Origin: JAJPKK01 sp963702755
GTDB taxonomy: Bacteria > Pseudomonadota > Alphaproteobacteria > Rhizobiales > Xanthobacteraceae
DNA: 64,000 bases
Reading direction: 5' to 3'
Assembly (NCBI GenBank): GCA_963702755.1
Contig: CAVPDZ010000004.1
Location: forward strand, 310,001-374,000
Shown here: positions 45,378-54,899 of the stretch, piece by piece
Layout: every line of letters starts with the position of its first letter
How positions within the stretch are numbered: position 1 is the stretch's first letter
Notes under the pieces: model-generated
Databases searched by the model: none
Seen by the model: only the letters and a program-made list of their open reading frames with translations
What the model was told of the DNA's origin: nothing
Translations under genes and position numbers: made by a program

Positions 45378-46463
45378 ATGGCGCGAGAGGACGGCTGGAC
45401 CGACGTAGGCGCGGCGGCGGAACTTGCGGCGACGCCGCTGCGCCATATTTCGATCGAACACAGCGAGCTTGCGATCTCGTTCAAGGACGGCACGTTCGGC
45501 GTCGTGTCCAACGCCTGCAACCATGCCGGCGGTCCGCTCGGAAACGGCACGCTCGACGGGGACTACATCGTCTGTCCGTGGCACTATTGGAAATTCCATC
45601 GCTGCACTGGATTGGGCGAACCCGGCTTCGAGGACGACCGCGTGCCGTCATTCCCGGTGAAGGTCGAGAACGGCCGGGTCCTCGTCAACCTGCACGCCGC
45701 GACGCGGCGCATGAAAGCGCCGCATGATCATCCGCTGGCGCGCCCGGTGGTGCGAGCACCGGGGCCGCTGCGGCTCGCCGGCATCTCGACCACGGCCATG
45801 GATACTGTTCACCCGCGCTTCTCGGGCTCCGATTACCTGCTCGGTCATGCGCTGCGCGAGGCCGCGGCGCTTGGCGCCGAGACGCGGCTCATCAAGCTCA
45901 ACGAGCTGAAATTCCGTCCCTGCGAGGGCTTCTATTCCAAGGCGGCCGGCGCCTGCACCTGGCCGTGCTCGATCAGCCAGATGGATCCCGACGACGGCCT
46001 CGAGCCCGTCTACGAGGCGATGGTGCACTGGGCGGACGCCCTCATCATTGCCTCGCCGATCCGCTGGGGCACGGCGTCATCGCTCTATTTCAAGATGGCG
46101 GAGCGGCTCAACTGCGTGCAGAACGCGATCACCATCCACAACGAGGTGCTGATCCGCAACAAGGTCGCGGGCTTCATCATCGTCGGCGGCCAGGACAACA
46201 TCCAGGCGGTGGCGGGACAGATGCTCGGCTTCTTCGCCGAGTTGGGCTTCATCTTTCCGCAGTTTCCCTACATCGCCCATTCGCGCGGATGGTCCTGCGA
46301 GGACATGGAGAAGAACGTCGAAGTCGTGCGCACCTCGAGCGAACTCGCCGAGGGCGCGGCGATGCTGGCGAAACGCGTGCTCGACCTGGCCGATCGCCTT
46401 CTTGCGCGCGACGAAGCTCCAACCCGCATCGAGCGCGGCGGCCGCAAAGCCAATCCGGTGTAG
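45378..46463 (+). CDS. Rieske-NAD(P)H:FMN reductase fusion
   Basis: The protein is 361 aa from ATG 45378, 22 bp after the haem/Rieske gene. Residues 1-105 are a Rieske domain (CNHAGGPLGNGTL ... IVCPWHYWKF; CxH-x16-CxxH). From residue 135 comes a flavodoxin-like FMN reductase domain: LRLAGISTTAMDTVHPRFSG, then ALIIASPIRWGTASSLYFKM. Cys in RPCEGFYSKAAGACTWPCS lie where iron-sulfur flavoproteins have their cluster. The enzyme probably takes electrons from NAD(P)H via FMN to a 2Fe-2S centre. Being soluble, it is a likely donor for the membrane partner. Confidence 0.85.
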   Translation: MAREDGWTDVGAAAELAATPLRHISIEHSELAISFKDGTFGVVSNACNHAGGPLGNGTLDGDYIVCPWHYWKFHRCTGLGEPGFEDDRVPSFPVKVENGRVLVNLHAATRRMKAPHDHPLARPVVRAPGPLRLAGISTTAMDTVHPRFSGSDYLLGHALREAAALGAETRLIKLNELKFRPCEGFYSKAAGACTWPCSISQMDPDDGLEPVYEAMVHWADALIIASPIRWGTASSLYFKMAERLNCVQNAITIHNEVLIRNKVAGFIIVGGQDNIQAVAGQMLGFFAELGFIFPQFPYIAHSRGWSCEDMEKNVEVVRTSSELAEGAAMLAKRVLDLADRLLARDEAPTRIERGGRKANPV

Positions 46464-46474
46464 CGCTTGTAGGT

Positions 46475-46583
46475 GTAGCCCGGATGGAAACGCCGGCTTT
46501 GGCAATTTCGCATGCCGGGGGGTGGCGTCGGGTCGCTTGGGTGACCCCGACCTGCGCGCTTGACGGCGCACCATCCGGGCTAC
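46475..46583. repeat. Palindromic repeat family A, copy 4
   Basis: The termini are GTAGCCCGGATGG and CCATCCGGGCTAC. The middle differs from other copies but keeps a GGGTGACCC hairpin. It lies 11 bp after the stop of the Rieske-flavin gene and may double as its terminator. Confidence 0.85.
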
Positions 46584-46596
46584 GTCGCTGCGCCTC

Positions 46597-46806
46597 TCAA
46601 GGGGCCTTCTTTGCTGGAGGCCTGGCCTTCGAGGCATTACCTTTGGATTGGAGAATGATTGCGACGCGCGTGACCGGTGTTGCGTGATGCACGGCCGGTC
46701 GCGTTATTCCATCGAGTGTCACGCTCGGCGCCGACTTCGCGGGCGCCGCGATTGCAAATGTCGCCGCGAGCCAAATCGCACATTTGCGCAATGGAAATTT
46801 TTCCAT
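46597..46806 (-). CDS. Possible small secreted protein
   Basis: There are 69 codons from ATG 46806, preceded by GAGGGATCGG. The leader MEKFPLRKCAIWLAATFAIA ends APAKSAPS and looks like a signal peptide. The mature part is short and basic (VTRVAIILQSKGNASKARPP). No homologue comes to mind. The ribosome site and leader are the only support. Confidence 0.4.
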   Translation of the reverse strand: MEKFPLRKCAIWLAATFAIAAPAKSAPSVTLDGITRPAVHHATPVTRVAIILQSKGNASKARPPAKKAP

Positions 46807-46965
46807 CCGATCCCTCAATCCCCGCGTATCGAGGAATCACCTTAAGCACAGCCGCAGCCCGCCGGCTTGGACAGCGAGGAAGTGCGATGTGGATCAAACG
46901 GAAGCGCGAACGCGGGCACACCGCGAATGCCGATCGGCCGGCCGCGTCGCGAGTTTGGCTTTGCG

Positions 46966-48468
46966 CTACGCTTGCAAGAGCCGACGCAGGCCGGAGACCG
47001 GGCCGAAGCGATCGAGATCGCCGATGGCAGCGATAAGTTCGTTCGCCCGCGACGCACCGAGGATCGGCCCCATCAGATCAAGCGCCTTGGCGTCGACCTC
47101 GCTCTTGTCCATGGGATTGCCGGGCGTGCCGCGCACCTCGTAGGTGCGGTGGGCAAGCGTGCGTCCGTCCGCGGTTTCGATGCGAACGATCGCCTGGCGC
47201 GCGGGCTTGGCAGTCTGCAATTCCTTGCTCGGCACCGCCTCGACGAGCTTGCGAATCGCCAGCACCTTCGGGTCGCTCATGCGCGCGTAATCGTGAACGC
47301 TCGCAAAGGTCGCGCCGCCGTCGACGATCATCAGCGCGACGAGGTGCTGGAGGCAAATGTCGGGGATGGTGCGGTTGTCGACGATGTGCAGCCGGTCGGC
47401 CGGCATATCGACGACGATGCGCCTGACCGCGCCGGCGCGCACGGCCGGATCGTCGAGCAGCGCCGTCACCGCATCGAGCACCGACTGCAACGGCGAGCCG
47501 ACGCACCATTTCTTGATCGACGTGTTCATCACCTCGTAGCGGGTGCCGAGTTCGGCAACGAGTTCGGCCGGCTTCGCGCCTTCATCGCCGAGCGCGGTAA
47601 ACAGGTTGGCGTCGCCAGTGAGAAAATCATCGATGCCCGTGAAGCCCGCGCGGATCATGGTTGCCGCCGTGACGCCGTTGCGGGCGCCCATGCCGCCGAA
47701 ATCGAACGCCTTCTCCACGTGCTCGCGGTCGCGCTCCCAATAGGGAATGCCCGACGCCTGCTGCGCGGCGAACGAGAAGGCGTGCCGCACCTCGCGCGGA
47801 TTGAGCCGCAGCAGTGCCGCGGCCGCCGCCGTCGCGCCGAACGTCGTCGACAGGCTGTGGGTCGAGTGCCGCTCGGTGTAGAGCGCGCGGAAGCCAAGCG
47901 CGAAGATCGAACGCGCGCCGATATCGTAGCCGAGCGCGACAGCCCGCAAGAGATCGCCGCCGCTGCGGTCGGCGACTTCCGCCGTTGCGAGCGCCGCCGG
48001 CACAATGCCGCAGCCTGGATGAAAGCGGCCGGCAAGATGGGAGTCATCGGTCTCGTCGCCGTGCGCGGCCATGCCGTTGGCAAGCGCGGCATTCACGCTC
48101 GATGTCACGATGCCGGTGCCGATGACGGTCGCCTGGGGCCGGCCGCCGAGGCTCTCCACATAGGTCGCCGCCAATTGCCCCGGCTTGAGCCGCGATCCCG
48201 ACACCATGGCCGCGATGGTGTCGAGCACGTGCATCTTGGTCTTGGCTGCGACTGCCGGCGGCAATTCGCGATCGAGCGAATGCGCCACATATTCGCTCAG
48301 GGCCGTGGTGACGGGAGAGATGGGCACATCGTCCATGGCAGGCTCCTCGGGTCGGCTCGCCGAAGCGGCCTGCGCGAAAGACGGCGCGGGCGCGAACGCG
48401 TTCGAGATCAACGCCGCACCGCTCGCGTTGATGAGCCAGCGCCGTATGCGATCCGGATCCTCGCTCAT
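46966..48468 (-). CDS. MmgE/PrpD-family protein with an export-like leader
   Basis: The protein is 500 aa from ATG 48468. The leader DPDRIRRWLINASGAALISN continues AFAPAPSFAQA and looks like a Tat or Sec signal, odd for a family that is normally cytosolic. The body is typical MmgE/PrpD: AKTKMHVLDTIAAMVSGSRL, then NGMAAHGDETDDSHLAGRFH, PGCGIVPAALA and ERHSTHSLSTTFGATAAAAA. Members include 2-methylcitrate dehydratase and cis-aconitate decarboxylase. It may dehydrate or isomerise a tricarboxylate-like acid. It is followed by the B3-type hydrolase upstream on the same strand (65 bp gap), which is also exported. Confidence 0.85.
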   Translation of the reverse strand: MSEDPDRIRRWLINASGAALISNAFAPAPSFAQAASASRPEEPAMDDVPISPVTTALSEYVAHSLDRELPPAVAAKTKMHVLDTIAAMVSGSRLKPGQLAATYVESLGGRPQATVIGTGIVTSSVNAALANGMAAHGDETDDSHLAGRFHPGCGIVPAALATAEVADRSGGDLLRAVALGYDIGARSIFALGFRALYTERHSTHSLSTTFGATAAAAALLRLNPREVRHAFSFAAQQASGIPYWERDREHVEKAFDFGGMGARNGVTAATMIRAGFTGIDDFLTGDANLFTALGDEGAKPAELVAELGTRYEVMNTSIKKWCVGSPLQSVLDAVTALLDDPAVRAGAVRRIVVDMPADRLHIVDNRTIPDICLQHLVALMIVDGGATFASVHDYARMSDPKVLAIRKLVEAVPSKELQTAKPARQAIVRIETADGRTLAHRTYEVRGTPGNPMDKSEVDAKALDLMGPILGASRANELIAAIGDLDRFGPVSGLRRLLQA

Positions 48469-48533
48469 GGTAGCCTCCCGGAATGTGACGTGCCGCAGTT
48501 TGCTGCGGCCACCCTCTTTGGTGTCGCAGCTCG

Positions 48534-49454
48534 TTACGGCCGTGCAGCTTGCTGCTGCTCCGCAAGAATCGCGTGCATCATGGCTTCCTGGACGTCGGCC
48601 TCGGTCGTGCAGGTCGCGGGATCGATGAAGGGGTTGGGGCCGCCTTCTTTGAGCTTCGCGTATTTCTCGTGCATCTCGTACTGGGCACCGTGGTCGCCGA
48701 GCTGCACATCGCAGGGAAGCGAGCGCACGATCTTGAACGAGCGGTTGAGGTCGTTCATGACCTCCGGCGTAATCGTCGCCGGCGCGCGCAAGCTGCACCC
48801 GAACATCACATTGTAGGTCTTGCCGCCTTCCTGCGCGGTCGTCGTCCAGGTGGTGCAGCCGGGCGTGTGGCCGCCGGTGCGATGCGCGACAAGCGTCACG
48901 CCGCCGAGCGTCACGGTATCGCCGTCGTGCAGCACCTTGTCGATCGGGTGCTCCTTGCCGCCGGGCTTCATGGCCTGCAGCAGCGGCACGTCCTCGGCCA
49001 TGGCCATCACCTGCGCGCCGGTCATCTGCTTGACGAGAGCATCGCCTTCCTGATGGTCGCCATGGGCGTGATTGCCGAGCAAAATCTTGACGTTTGAGAA
49101 CTTGAACCCGAGGTCGTCGACCGACTTCGCGATTACCGGGACGGTGCGTTCATAGGTGGAGTCGATCAGGAAATTACCTTCCGGCGTTACGATCAGGAAG
49201 GAGCTGAGCGTCGTCGTGCCGACGTAATAGATGTTGCCGATGACCTTATGGGGCGGAAACTGCGCGACCCGCTCCGCCTCCGAGCCCATGTTGCGGGCCA
49301 AGATCGACCGCGGCGTATAGGTCTTGCCTTTGACGGTGACGGCGGGATGGTCGGCGGGCGGCTGTGCCTGCGCGAGGGCTGCGTTCGCGTTGATGCAAAG
49401 GGCGGCTGCCCCCACAACACATGCCGACAAACGAGAAAAGGAAACCCCAGTCAT
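48534..49454 (-). CDS. Secreted metallo-beta-lactamase-fold hydrolase (subclass B3-like)
   Basis: The protein is 306 aa from ATG 49454 (GGGAGG site) with a signal peptide (LSACVVGAAALCINANAALA). Zinc ligands are HAHGDH in LLGNHAHGDHQEG, His in HRTGGHTPGCTTW, and His in VQLGDHGAQYEMHEKYAKL. This pattern, with HxHxDH and the late GxH, fits class B3 enzymes and their non-lactamase relatives. Whether it hydrolyses beta-lactams cannot be predicted. It is co-directional with the MmgE/PrpD gene, which suggests a metabolic rather than resistance role. Confidence 0.88.
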   Translation of the reverse strand: MTGVSFSRLSACVVGAAALCINANAALAQAQPPADHPAVTVKGKTYTPRSILARNMGSEAERVAQFPPHKVIGNIYYVGTTTLSSFLIVTPEGNFLIDSTYERTVPVIAKSVDDLGFKFSNVKILLGNHAHGDHQEGDALVKQMTGAQVMAMAEDVPLLQAMKPGGKEHPIDKVLHDGDTVTLGGVTLVAHRTGGHTPGCTTWTTTAQEGGKTYNVMFGCSLRAPATITPEVMNDLNRSFKIVRSLPCDVQLGDHGAQYEMHEKYAKLKEGGPNPFIDPATCTTEADVQEAMMHAILAEQQQAARP

Positions 49455-49597
49455 CTCGACCTCCCGTGCCCTTTGCGCATCGCCCCGATGCCTTCGGGCT
49501 CCGGCAGTATACAGCGTCACCATGAGATCGACGAGATTTGGAAGAATTCCGCCACGGTACGCGATGCTGCTATGATCGCCGCCGACGGAACAACGAG

Positions 49598-51281
49598 ATG
49601 GCGGGAAACGATTTGCGGGAGGCAGGTCCGGGATTGATTCGGGAGTGGATCGAGCGCGCGGCGCGCCATGATCCCGATAAGCCCTACATTGTTTCGGTCG
49701 AGGATGGCCGGACGCTGAGCTACGGCGCCCTCTACGACCTTACCCGCCGCATGGCGACGTTGCTGGGCGACCGCGGCATCGCGACCAACGACCGCATCGC
49801 GCTCCTTGCCGGCAACGCGATCGAGCACGTCGTCTGCTATCTCGGCGTGATGGCCTATGGCGCGACGATCTGCACCGTCCACGTGGAAATGAACCGCCGC
49901 CACCTCGGCGGAATTTTAGGCTCAACTCAACCCCCGCCTGGCTATTGTGGGCGACGACATCGCGTCCGACGCGATCGCGGCGGCGACACCGGGTGTGCCT
50001 CTTGGCCGCTGGGATGATCCCGATGCCGGCACACTGTTCGCTGAGATTAATCGTTGCGAACCGAGCGACGTTCATCTCGACAGCACAACCGCGCTCGATG
50101 ACGGCGTCATCCTTTTCACCTCGGGCACCACCGACCGGCCGAAAGGCGTGGTGCTGAGCTATCGCGAGCAGATCGGCAATATCGAACCCGTAGCCGAAGG
50201 CTTCGGCATCACGGCCTCCGATCGCGTCTACGACTTTCGCTCGTTCAACTGGGCGTCGGCCCAGCTTCTGGGCGTGCTCGCGCCGCTCAGCCGCGGCGCG
50301 ACGCTGGTGATGGCGAAGAAATTCTCCGCCTCGCGCTTCTTCGACGATGTGCGCACTCATGCAGTCACGATCGCGGCCGGCAATCCGACCACCATCAATA
50401 TGCTGCTCGCGAGCGCCGCCATGGTGGCGCCCGCCGATGTTGCCTCGCTGCGGTTCATGACCTCGAGTTCCGCCCCGCTGACGGCCGAGGAATGGCGCCG
50501 CTTCGAGATGCGCTTCGGCGTGCCCGTGGCGCAGAGTTACGGCTCGAGCGAGACGGCGTGGATTGCCGTCAATCCTGGCCGCGAACGGCGCTTCGGCAGC
50601 GTCGGACGACCGCTTGCCTATCACCGCCTCGCCATCGTCGACGCCGGTGGCCGCGCACTACCGGCTGGCGAACCCGGCGAGGTCGAGCTCGGCGGCTTTG
50701 ACGATACGGCTTACCGTTATCTCGGCGAAGACGGCACCGCGCAGGTCGCGAGCCGCGGCCGCATCCGCACCGGCGACATCGGCTATCTCGACGCGGAGGG
50801 CTTCCTTTATCTCACCGGGCGAGCCAAGGAGCTGATCATCCGCGGCGGCGTCAACATCTCCCCGGTCGAAATCGATGGGGTGCTGATGCAGCACGCCGAA
50901 GTCGCGGAGGCCGCGACTGTCGGCGTGCCGGATCCGGTCTGGGGCGAGGAAGTCGTGAGCTTCGTGGTGCTGCGCCCCGGCGCGGTCTTCGCCGCCGACG
51001 ATCTCGCCCGCCATTGTGCCGCGCAGCTGCCCGCCTTCAAGGCGCCGAAGCGCATCCTCGTGCGCGAAACGCTACCGAAGAGCGAGCGCGGCAAGCTCGA
51101 CCGCAAAGCCCTCGTCGCCGAATGGTGCGCCGCGCGCGCGTGTAAGGTCCAACCCGTAGGGTGGGCAAAGCGCGGCGAAGGCGCGCGTGCCCACGCGTCT
51201 CCGAGGCGTCTTCAATCCTTGCAGCCGTCGATCTCGACGGGGCCGCCGAGCGAAGCGACGGCTTCCTCGGCGAGCTGGTGA
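49598..51281 (+). CDS. AMP-forming acyl-CoA ligase, frameshifted near 49919
   Basis: The product is about 520 aa plus an artefactual tail. The first frame (ATG 49598) gives HDPDKPYIVSVEDGRTLSYG to NRRHLGGIL. One extra G in ttaggct (about 49919) leads into AQLNPRLAIVGDDIAS. Adenylation motifs: VILFTSGTTDRPKGVVLSYR (P-loop), YGSSETAW (A5), RIRTGDIGYLDAEGFLYLTG (A7) and the A10 Lys in LPKSERGKLDRKAL. It activates an organic acid, likely supplied by the adjacent ABC importer. After about 51145 the frame runs through a repeat and into the opposite-strand gene, so the last 45 residues are doubtful. Confidence 0.85.
51156..51197. repeat. Short repeat family B copy at the acyl-CoA ligase 3' end
   Basis: It starts GTAGGGTGGGCAAAGCG, as in the longer copy at 54817, and contains GTGGGCA ... 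TGCCCAC as a hairpin. It is translated as part of the ligase's C-terminal extension. Confidence 0.65.
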
Positions 51282-52234
51282 TCGGCGATCTGGTCGAAGG
51301 TGAGCTTCTTCTCGGGCGGAATATCGCCGATGTCGATATCGTGCTGCAGCGTCCATTCGGTGCGCTCGCGCACGAAGCCGGTGTTGACCGACAGGATGCA
51401 GCCTTTGGTCAACGCGCCGATCGCAAACTCCACGGCCTCGCGCGGCTTCTGCGTCGCCTCGACGATCGCGGGAATGACCTTGTCCTTGTCGCGATAGATG
51501 GCGCGGTTCGCCTCGATCATCGCTGCGATGGTATCGCGCAGGAGATCATGATCCTTGGCGATCATGGCCTCCGACGCACCGTAGGCGTTGAAGCTGTATT
51601 TCGGCCAGAGATCGGCGACGGTGATGAGCACGTGGGCGCCGGGTTTGCGCCCTGTCACGATGTGCAGGTCTTCGGGATGAAGCGCGACGGCATCGATCTG
51701 TCCGGCGACGAATCCGGGCAATCGTCCGGCGGTGCCCTGGGAGATGAACTGCACGTCGTCGGGGGTCAGGCCCGCGAGCCGCAGCACCTCGCGGCCGACC
51801 ACCCAGTTGAAGCCGCCGACGCCGCCTGCCGCCGACAGCCGACGCCCCTTGAGGTCGGCCGGCGTCTTGACGTCGGCGCTCACCACGTAGGCCTGGGGCG
51901 GACGCGGCGCGAGCCCCCAGATCTGCCGCGCCTTCAGACCTTGAGCGATCGCCGTGTCCGGCAGCGTCGAGATCGCGGTGCCCTGCCCCACGGCGGTCAC
52001 CGATGTGCCGGCAAGGCCGCCGTCGAACTGGATGATGTTGGCATCGATGCAACGCTTGGCAAAAAAGCCGAGCGCCTTCGCGACATAGGGCGCCGTGTGC
52101 ACAACGTTCGGCGGCGCGACCGCCACGCCGATATTGATCTTGCGCAGAGGTCCGCTGCAGGTCTGGGCAAAAGCGGGAGCGGCAAGCGTCGAGAGCAGCG
52201 CCGCAGCGCCGATCGCGGCGGTAAGTCTGGTCAT
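51212..52234 (-). CDS. NitT/TauT-type substrate-binding protein, paralogue 1
   Basis: The protein is 340 aa with a signal peptide (AAIGAAALLSTLAAPAFAQ). NIGVAVAPPNVVHTAPYVAK, then LGFFAKRCIDANIIQFDGG, parallels the product at 53724 almost residue for residue, so the two are recent paralogues. FVAGQIDAVALHPEDLHIV is another shared block. Four Cys (TCSGPL, KRCIDA, KGCILS, DGCKD) may form disulfides. It is the last gene of the five-gene minus-strand operon (ATPase, permease, binding protein 2, M24-like hydrolase, binding protein 1). The ligand is unknown. Confidence 0.9.
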   Translation of the reverse strand: MTRLTAAIGAAALLSTLAAPAFAQTCSGPLRKINIGVAVAPPNVVHTAPYVAKALGFFAKRCIDANIIQFDGGLAGTSVTAVGQGTAISTLPDTAIAQGLKARQIWGLAPRPPQAYVVSADVKTPADLKGRRLSAAGGVGGFNWVVGREVLRLAGLTPDDVQFISQGTAGRLPGFVAGQIDAVALHPEDLHIVTGRKPGAHVLITVADLWPKYSFNAYGASEAMIAKDHDLLRDTIAAMIEANRAIYRDKDKVIPAIVEATQKPREAVEFAIGALTKGCILSVNTGFVRERTEWTLQHDIDIGDIPPEKKLTFDQIADHQLAEEAVASLGGPVEIDGCKD

Positions 52235-52257
52235 GGGCGTTCTCCTTTTTGTCGCTT

Positions 52258-52360
52258 GTAGCCCGGATGAAGCGAACGCGCTGCGTTCGCGAAATCCGGG
52301 AGTGGCCTCGCAAATTTTCTGCGGTTTGCCCCGGATTTCGCTTCGCTTCATCCGGGCTAC
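52258..52360. repeat. Palindromic repeat family A, copy 5
   Basis: GTAGCCCGGATGAAGCG ... CGCTTCATCCGGGCTAC forms a 17-base terminal stem with a second stem inside (GCGTTCGCGAAATCC). It lies between the M24-like gene and binding protein 1, splitting the operon. Confidence 0.88.
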
Positions 52361-52367
52361 AGGTTCG

Positions 52368-53665
52368 TCACGCCACTGCGATCTCCAGCGGGAAATCGTC
52401 GACCACCTCGTGGCCGTCCTTGGTCACGATGAAGGTATGGCCGAGGAAGATGCCGAACAGGCCGTCGGCGGTGATGGGGTTCGGCTCCGCCATGGTCACC
52501 ATGCCGGGCTTGAACACCTTGTCGCTTTCGCGCGCCTCGGTGCGTTCGGCGAACACATGCGGCGTTGCGGTCACGATGTCGATGCCGTGGATCTGGGTCG
52601 GCCGCGACTGCACGCCGTTCTTGCGGAAGAACTGCGCCGCGATGCGGACGTTGTCGATCGGATTGCCGGGCTTGATCTCGGCGACGATGCTTTCGATAGC
52701 CGGGCAACGTGATCTCGTGCCAGAACCGCTTCACCATGTCGGTCGGCTCGCCGAGGCAGATCGGCGAGCCGATCTGGGCGGTGTAGCCGCGATAACCCGC
52801 CGCCAGCTCCATGATGATGATGTCGCCGCGCTTGAGCTTGCGTTCGGACGGCCGCGGGTTGCCGAAGAACATCGACGGGTTCGCCATCGACGTCGATCCG
52901 ATGATGAGGAAATCGACGTCGCCGCCGGCTTGCATGATCGCGGCGCCCGCGGCGCCGCGCAGATCCGATTCGGTCGCGCCCGGCTTTGCCGCGCGCGACC
53001 ATCGCTTCCATGGCGCGAGCGCACAGCGCGCCGGCGCGGCGCACGCACTCGAGCTCGGCCTCGCTCTTGATGACGACAAGCTCGTGGATGAAGCTGCGCG
53101 TGAACACGATCTCCGCGTCCGGCAGGCCCGCGCGCAAATCGTTGTACTGGTTGACCGGCATGTAGTCTTTGTGGCGCGGATCGATCTCGACAAGGCCGAT
53201 CCGCGGCCGCCTCAGTCCGAGCTCATTGATCCGCTCGACCATCACCTCGGCATAGCGGCCGCCGCGGCTCTGGCGCACGTCGGACAGCGCCGGCTCGACC
53301 TGCCGCCGCACCGCCTCCGCATGCGTGCCGCCCATGGAAAAGATCAGCGTCGGCTCAGCCTCGAGCGGCACCACCACATAGGAGGAGATCGCGTGCCATT
53401 CCCAGTGGCCGGTCAGCCAGGTCATGCCGCCGCCGAAGCTCCAGTGGCTCGGACCGCCGGGCACGATGACGACGTCGAGCTTGTGCTCGCGCATCTTGTC
53501 GCGCAGGGCGGCGTAACGCCGCGCGTATTCCGCCTTTGAGAATTGCTCCCACACGGCGTCGCGGTAGAGCGGCGTATCGAACATGTTGGAGAATGGCTCG
53601 TTCTGATCGAGCCGGCCGCGAACTTCTTCCCACGAAACGGCACCGGGCGGAGCAGACACTTTCAT
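52368..53665 (-). CDS. M24/creatinase-fold hydrolase, two frameshifts
   Basis: The product is about 432 aa. Frames join near 52982 (extra base in aaagccggg) and near 52701. The N-terminal creatinase-like domain (KLDVVIVPGGPSHWSFGGGM) precedes the pita-bread fold (GDIIIMELAAGYRGYTAQIG, then HGIDIVTATP, and AEPNPITADGLFGIFLGHTF). Compared with metal-dependent M24 peptidases, the first Asp is Glu, the second Asp is Gln and the last Glu is lost, so metal binding is doubtful. The metal-free C-N hydrolase creatinase also has this fold. It lies between two binding-protein genes, which suggests it acts on the imported compound. Confidence 0.8.
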
Positions 53666-53723
53666 CAAACCTGATCCTCTTTTGGTGGCATGCGATCCCC
53701 GCGTGGCGGAGGCAGCCGCTTCG

Positions 53724-54763
53724 TCAGAGCTTGCAATTCTCGATCGTCAGGCGGCCGCCCGCCGCGACGACGCCGTCGGCACTGATCGTGTCGTCGAAGA
53801 CCTGCTCGACCGTGGGCTTCTTCGCCGGATCGATATCGCCGGCCGCGGCGTCGTGGTCGATGGTCCACTGGGTGCGGTCGGGATCGAAGCCGTCATTGAC
53901 CGACCAGATGCAGTTCTTGGTGAGCGCTTCCCAAGCGTATTCGACCGCGTCCTGCGGCTTCTGGGTCGCGCTCACCATGATGGGGATGACGCTGTCCTTG
54001 TCGGTGTAGATGGTGCGGTTCGCTTCCACCATGGCGGCAACGAAGTCCACCACCATCGCGCGGTCCTTGGCGATGGTGTCGAGCGAGACCCCGTAGCTGT
54101 TGAAGCTGTACTGCGGCATCAGGTCGGCGACCTGGGTGAGGATCGTCAGCCCCGGGTTTCTGCTTCATCGCGATGAACGCGTCTTCCGGATGCAGCGCGA
54201 CCGCGTCGATCTGGCCCGCCACCAGGCCGGCGAGACGGCCGGCGGTGCCTTGGGCGATGAACTGCGCGTCGTCGACCTTGAGCCCGGCCTTGGCGAGCGC
54301 CTCGCGACCGATGCGCCAATTGAAGCTGCCGACGCCGCCGCCGGCCGCGGACAGCCGCTTGCCCTTGAGATCGGCAAAGCCGCGTGATGCCCGGGCCGAC
54401 CACGTAGGCCTGGGGCGCGCGCGGGGCGAGGCCCCAGATCTGCTTCACCTTCATGCCGCGACCGATCTGCACATCGCTCACGGTCGCGAAGGTGTTGCCT
54501 TGGGTGAGCGCGACCGTCGCCGCCGGCGAGGAGCCGCCGTCGAACTGGACGATGGTCACGTCGAGACAATGCCGGGCAAAGATGCCGAGCTCCTTGGCGA
54601 CATAAGCCGAGGTGTGCACGACGTTCGGCGGCGACACCGAGACCCCGACCGTGATCTTGCGCGGCGCGCCTTTGCAGGTGGCCTGGGCGAGCGCGGCATC
54701 GGTGACGACGCAGCAGATCAAGGCAACGATGGCGGATCGCACAGCGCGTGAGATGTCGAACAT
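53724..54763 (-). CDS. NitT/TauT-type substrate-binding protein, paralogue 2, two frameshifts
   Basis: The product is about 345 aa. A signal peptide (SAIVALICCVVTDAALAQ) is followed by TVGVSVSPPNVVHTSAYVAK. Extra bases near 54376 (ctttgcc) and 54152 (ggggctg) break the frame, and the three parts join to a normal-length protein. GQIDAVALHPEDAFIAMKQK and YSFNSYGVSLDTIAKDRAMV align with paralogue 1 throughout. It precedes the M24-like gene and follows the permease in transcription order. Two paralogous binding proteins in one operon suggest two related ligands. Confidence 0.85.
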
Positions 54764-54816
54764 GGCTTCCTCACCACACCTTATCTTACGGACCGAAAAT
54801 TTACGGCTCGAAGCTC

Positions 54817-54890
54817 GTAGGGTGCGCAAAGCGAAGCGTGCGCACCAATCGGCTTCCAGCGGTGCGCACGCTTCGCTTTGCCCACCCTAC
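54817..54890. repeat. 30-bp-arm palindrome, family B
   Basis: Arms 54817-54846 and 54861-54890 pair with one mismatch around a 14-base loop. The outer ends are GTAGGGTG and CACCCTAC. It lies ten bases beyond the stop of the permease and can form a very stable hairpin in the operon mRNA, between permease and binding-protein 2. Confidence 0.9.
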
Positions 54891-54899
54891 ACATCTCCT

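Noticed and set aside
46867..48816. 649-codon plus-strand frame opposite the MmgE/PrpD gene
   Set aside because: Composition of an antisense shadow; no domain; the minus frame is a recognised family.
48534..49454. Beta-lactam resistance gene
   Set aside because: Zinc motifs fit subclass B3, but many relatives have no lactamase activity, and the context is metabolic.
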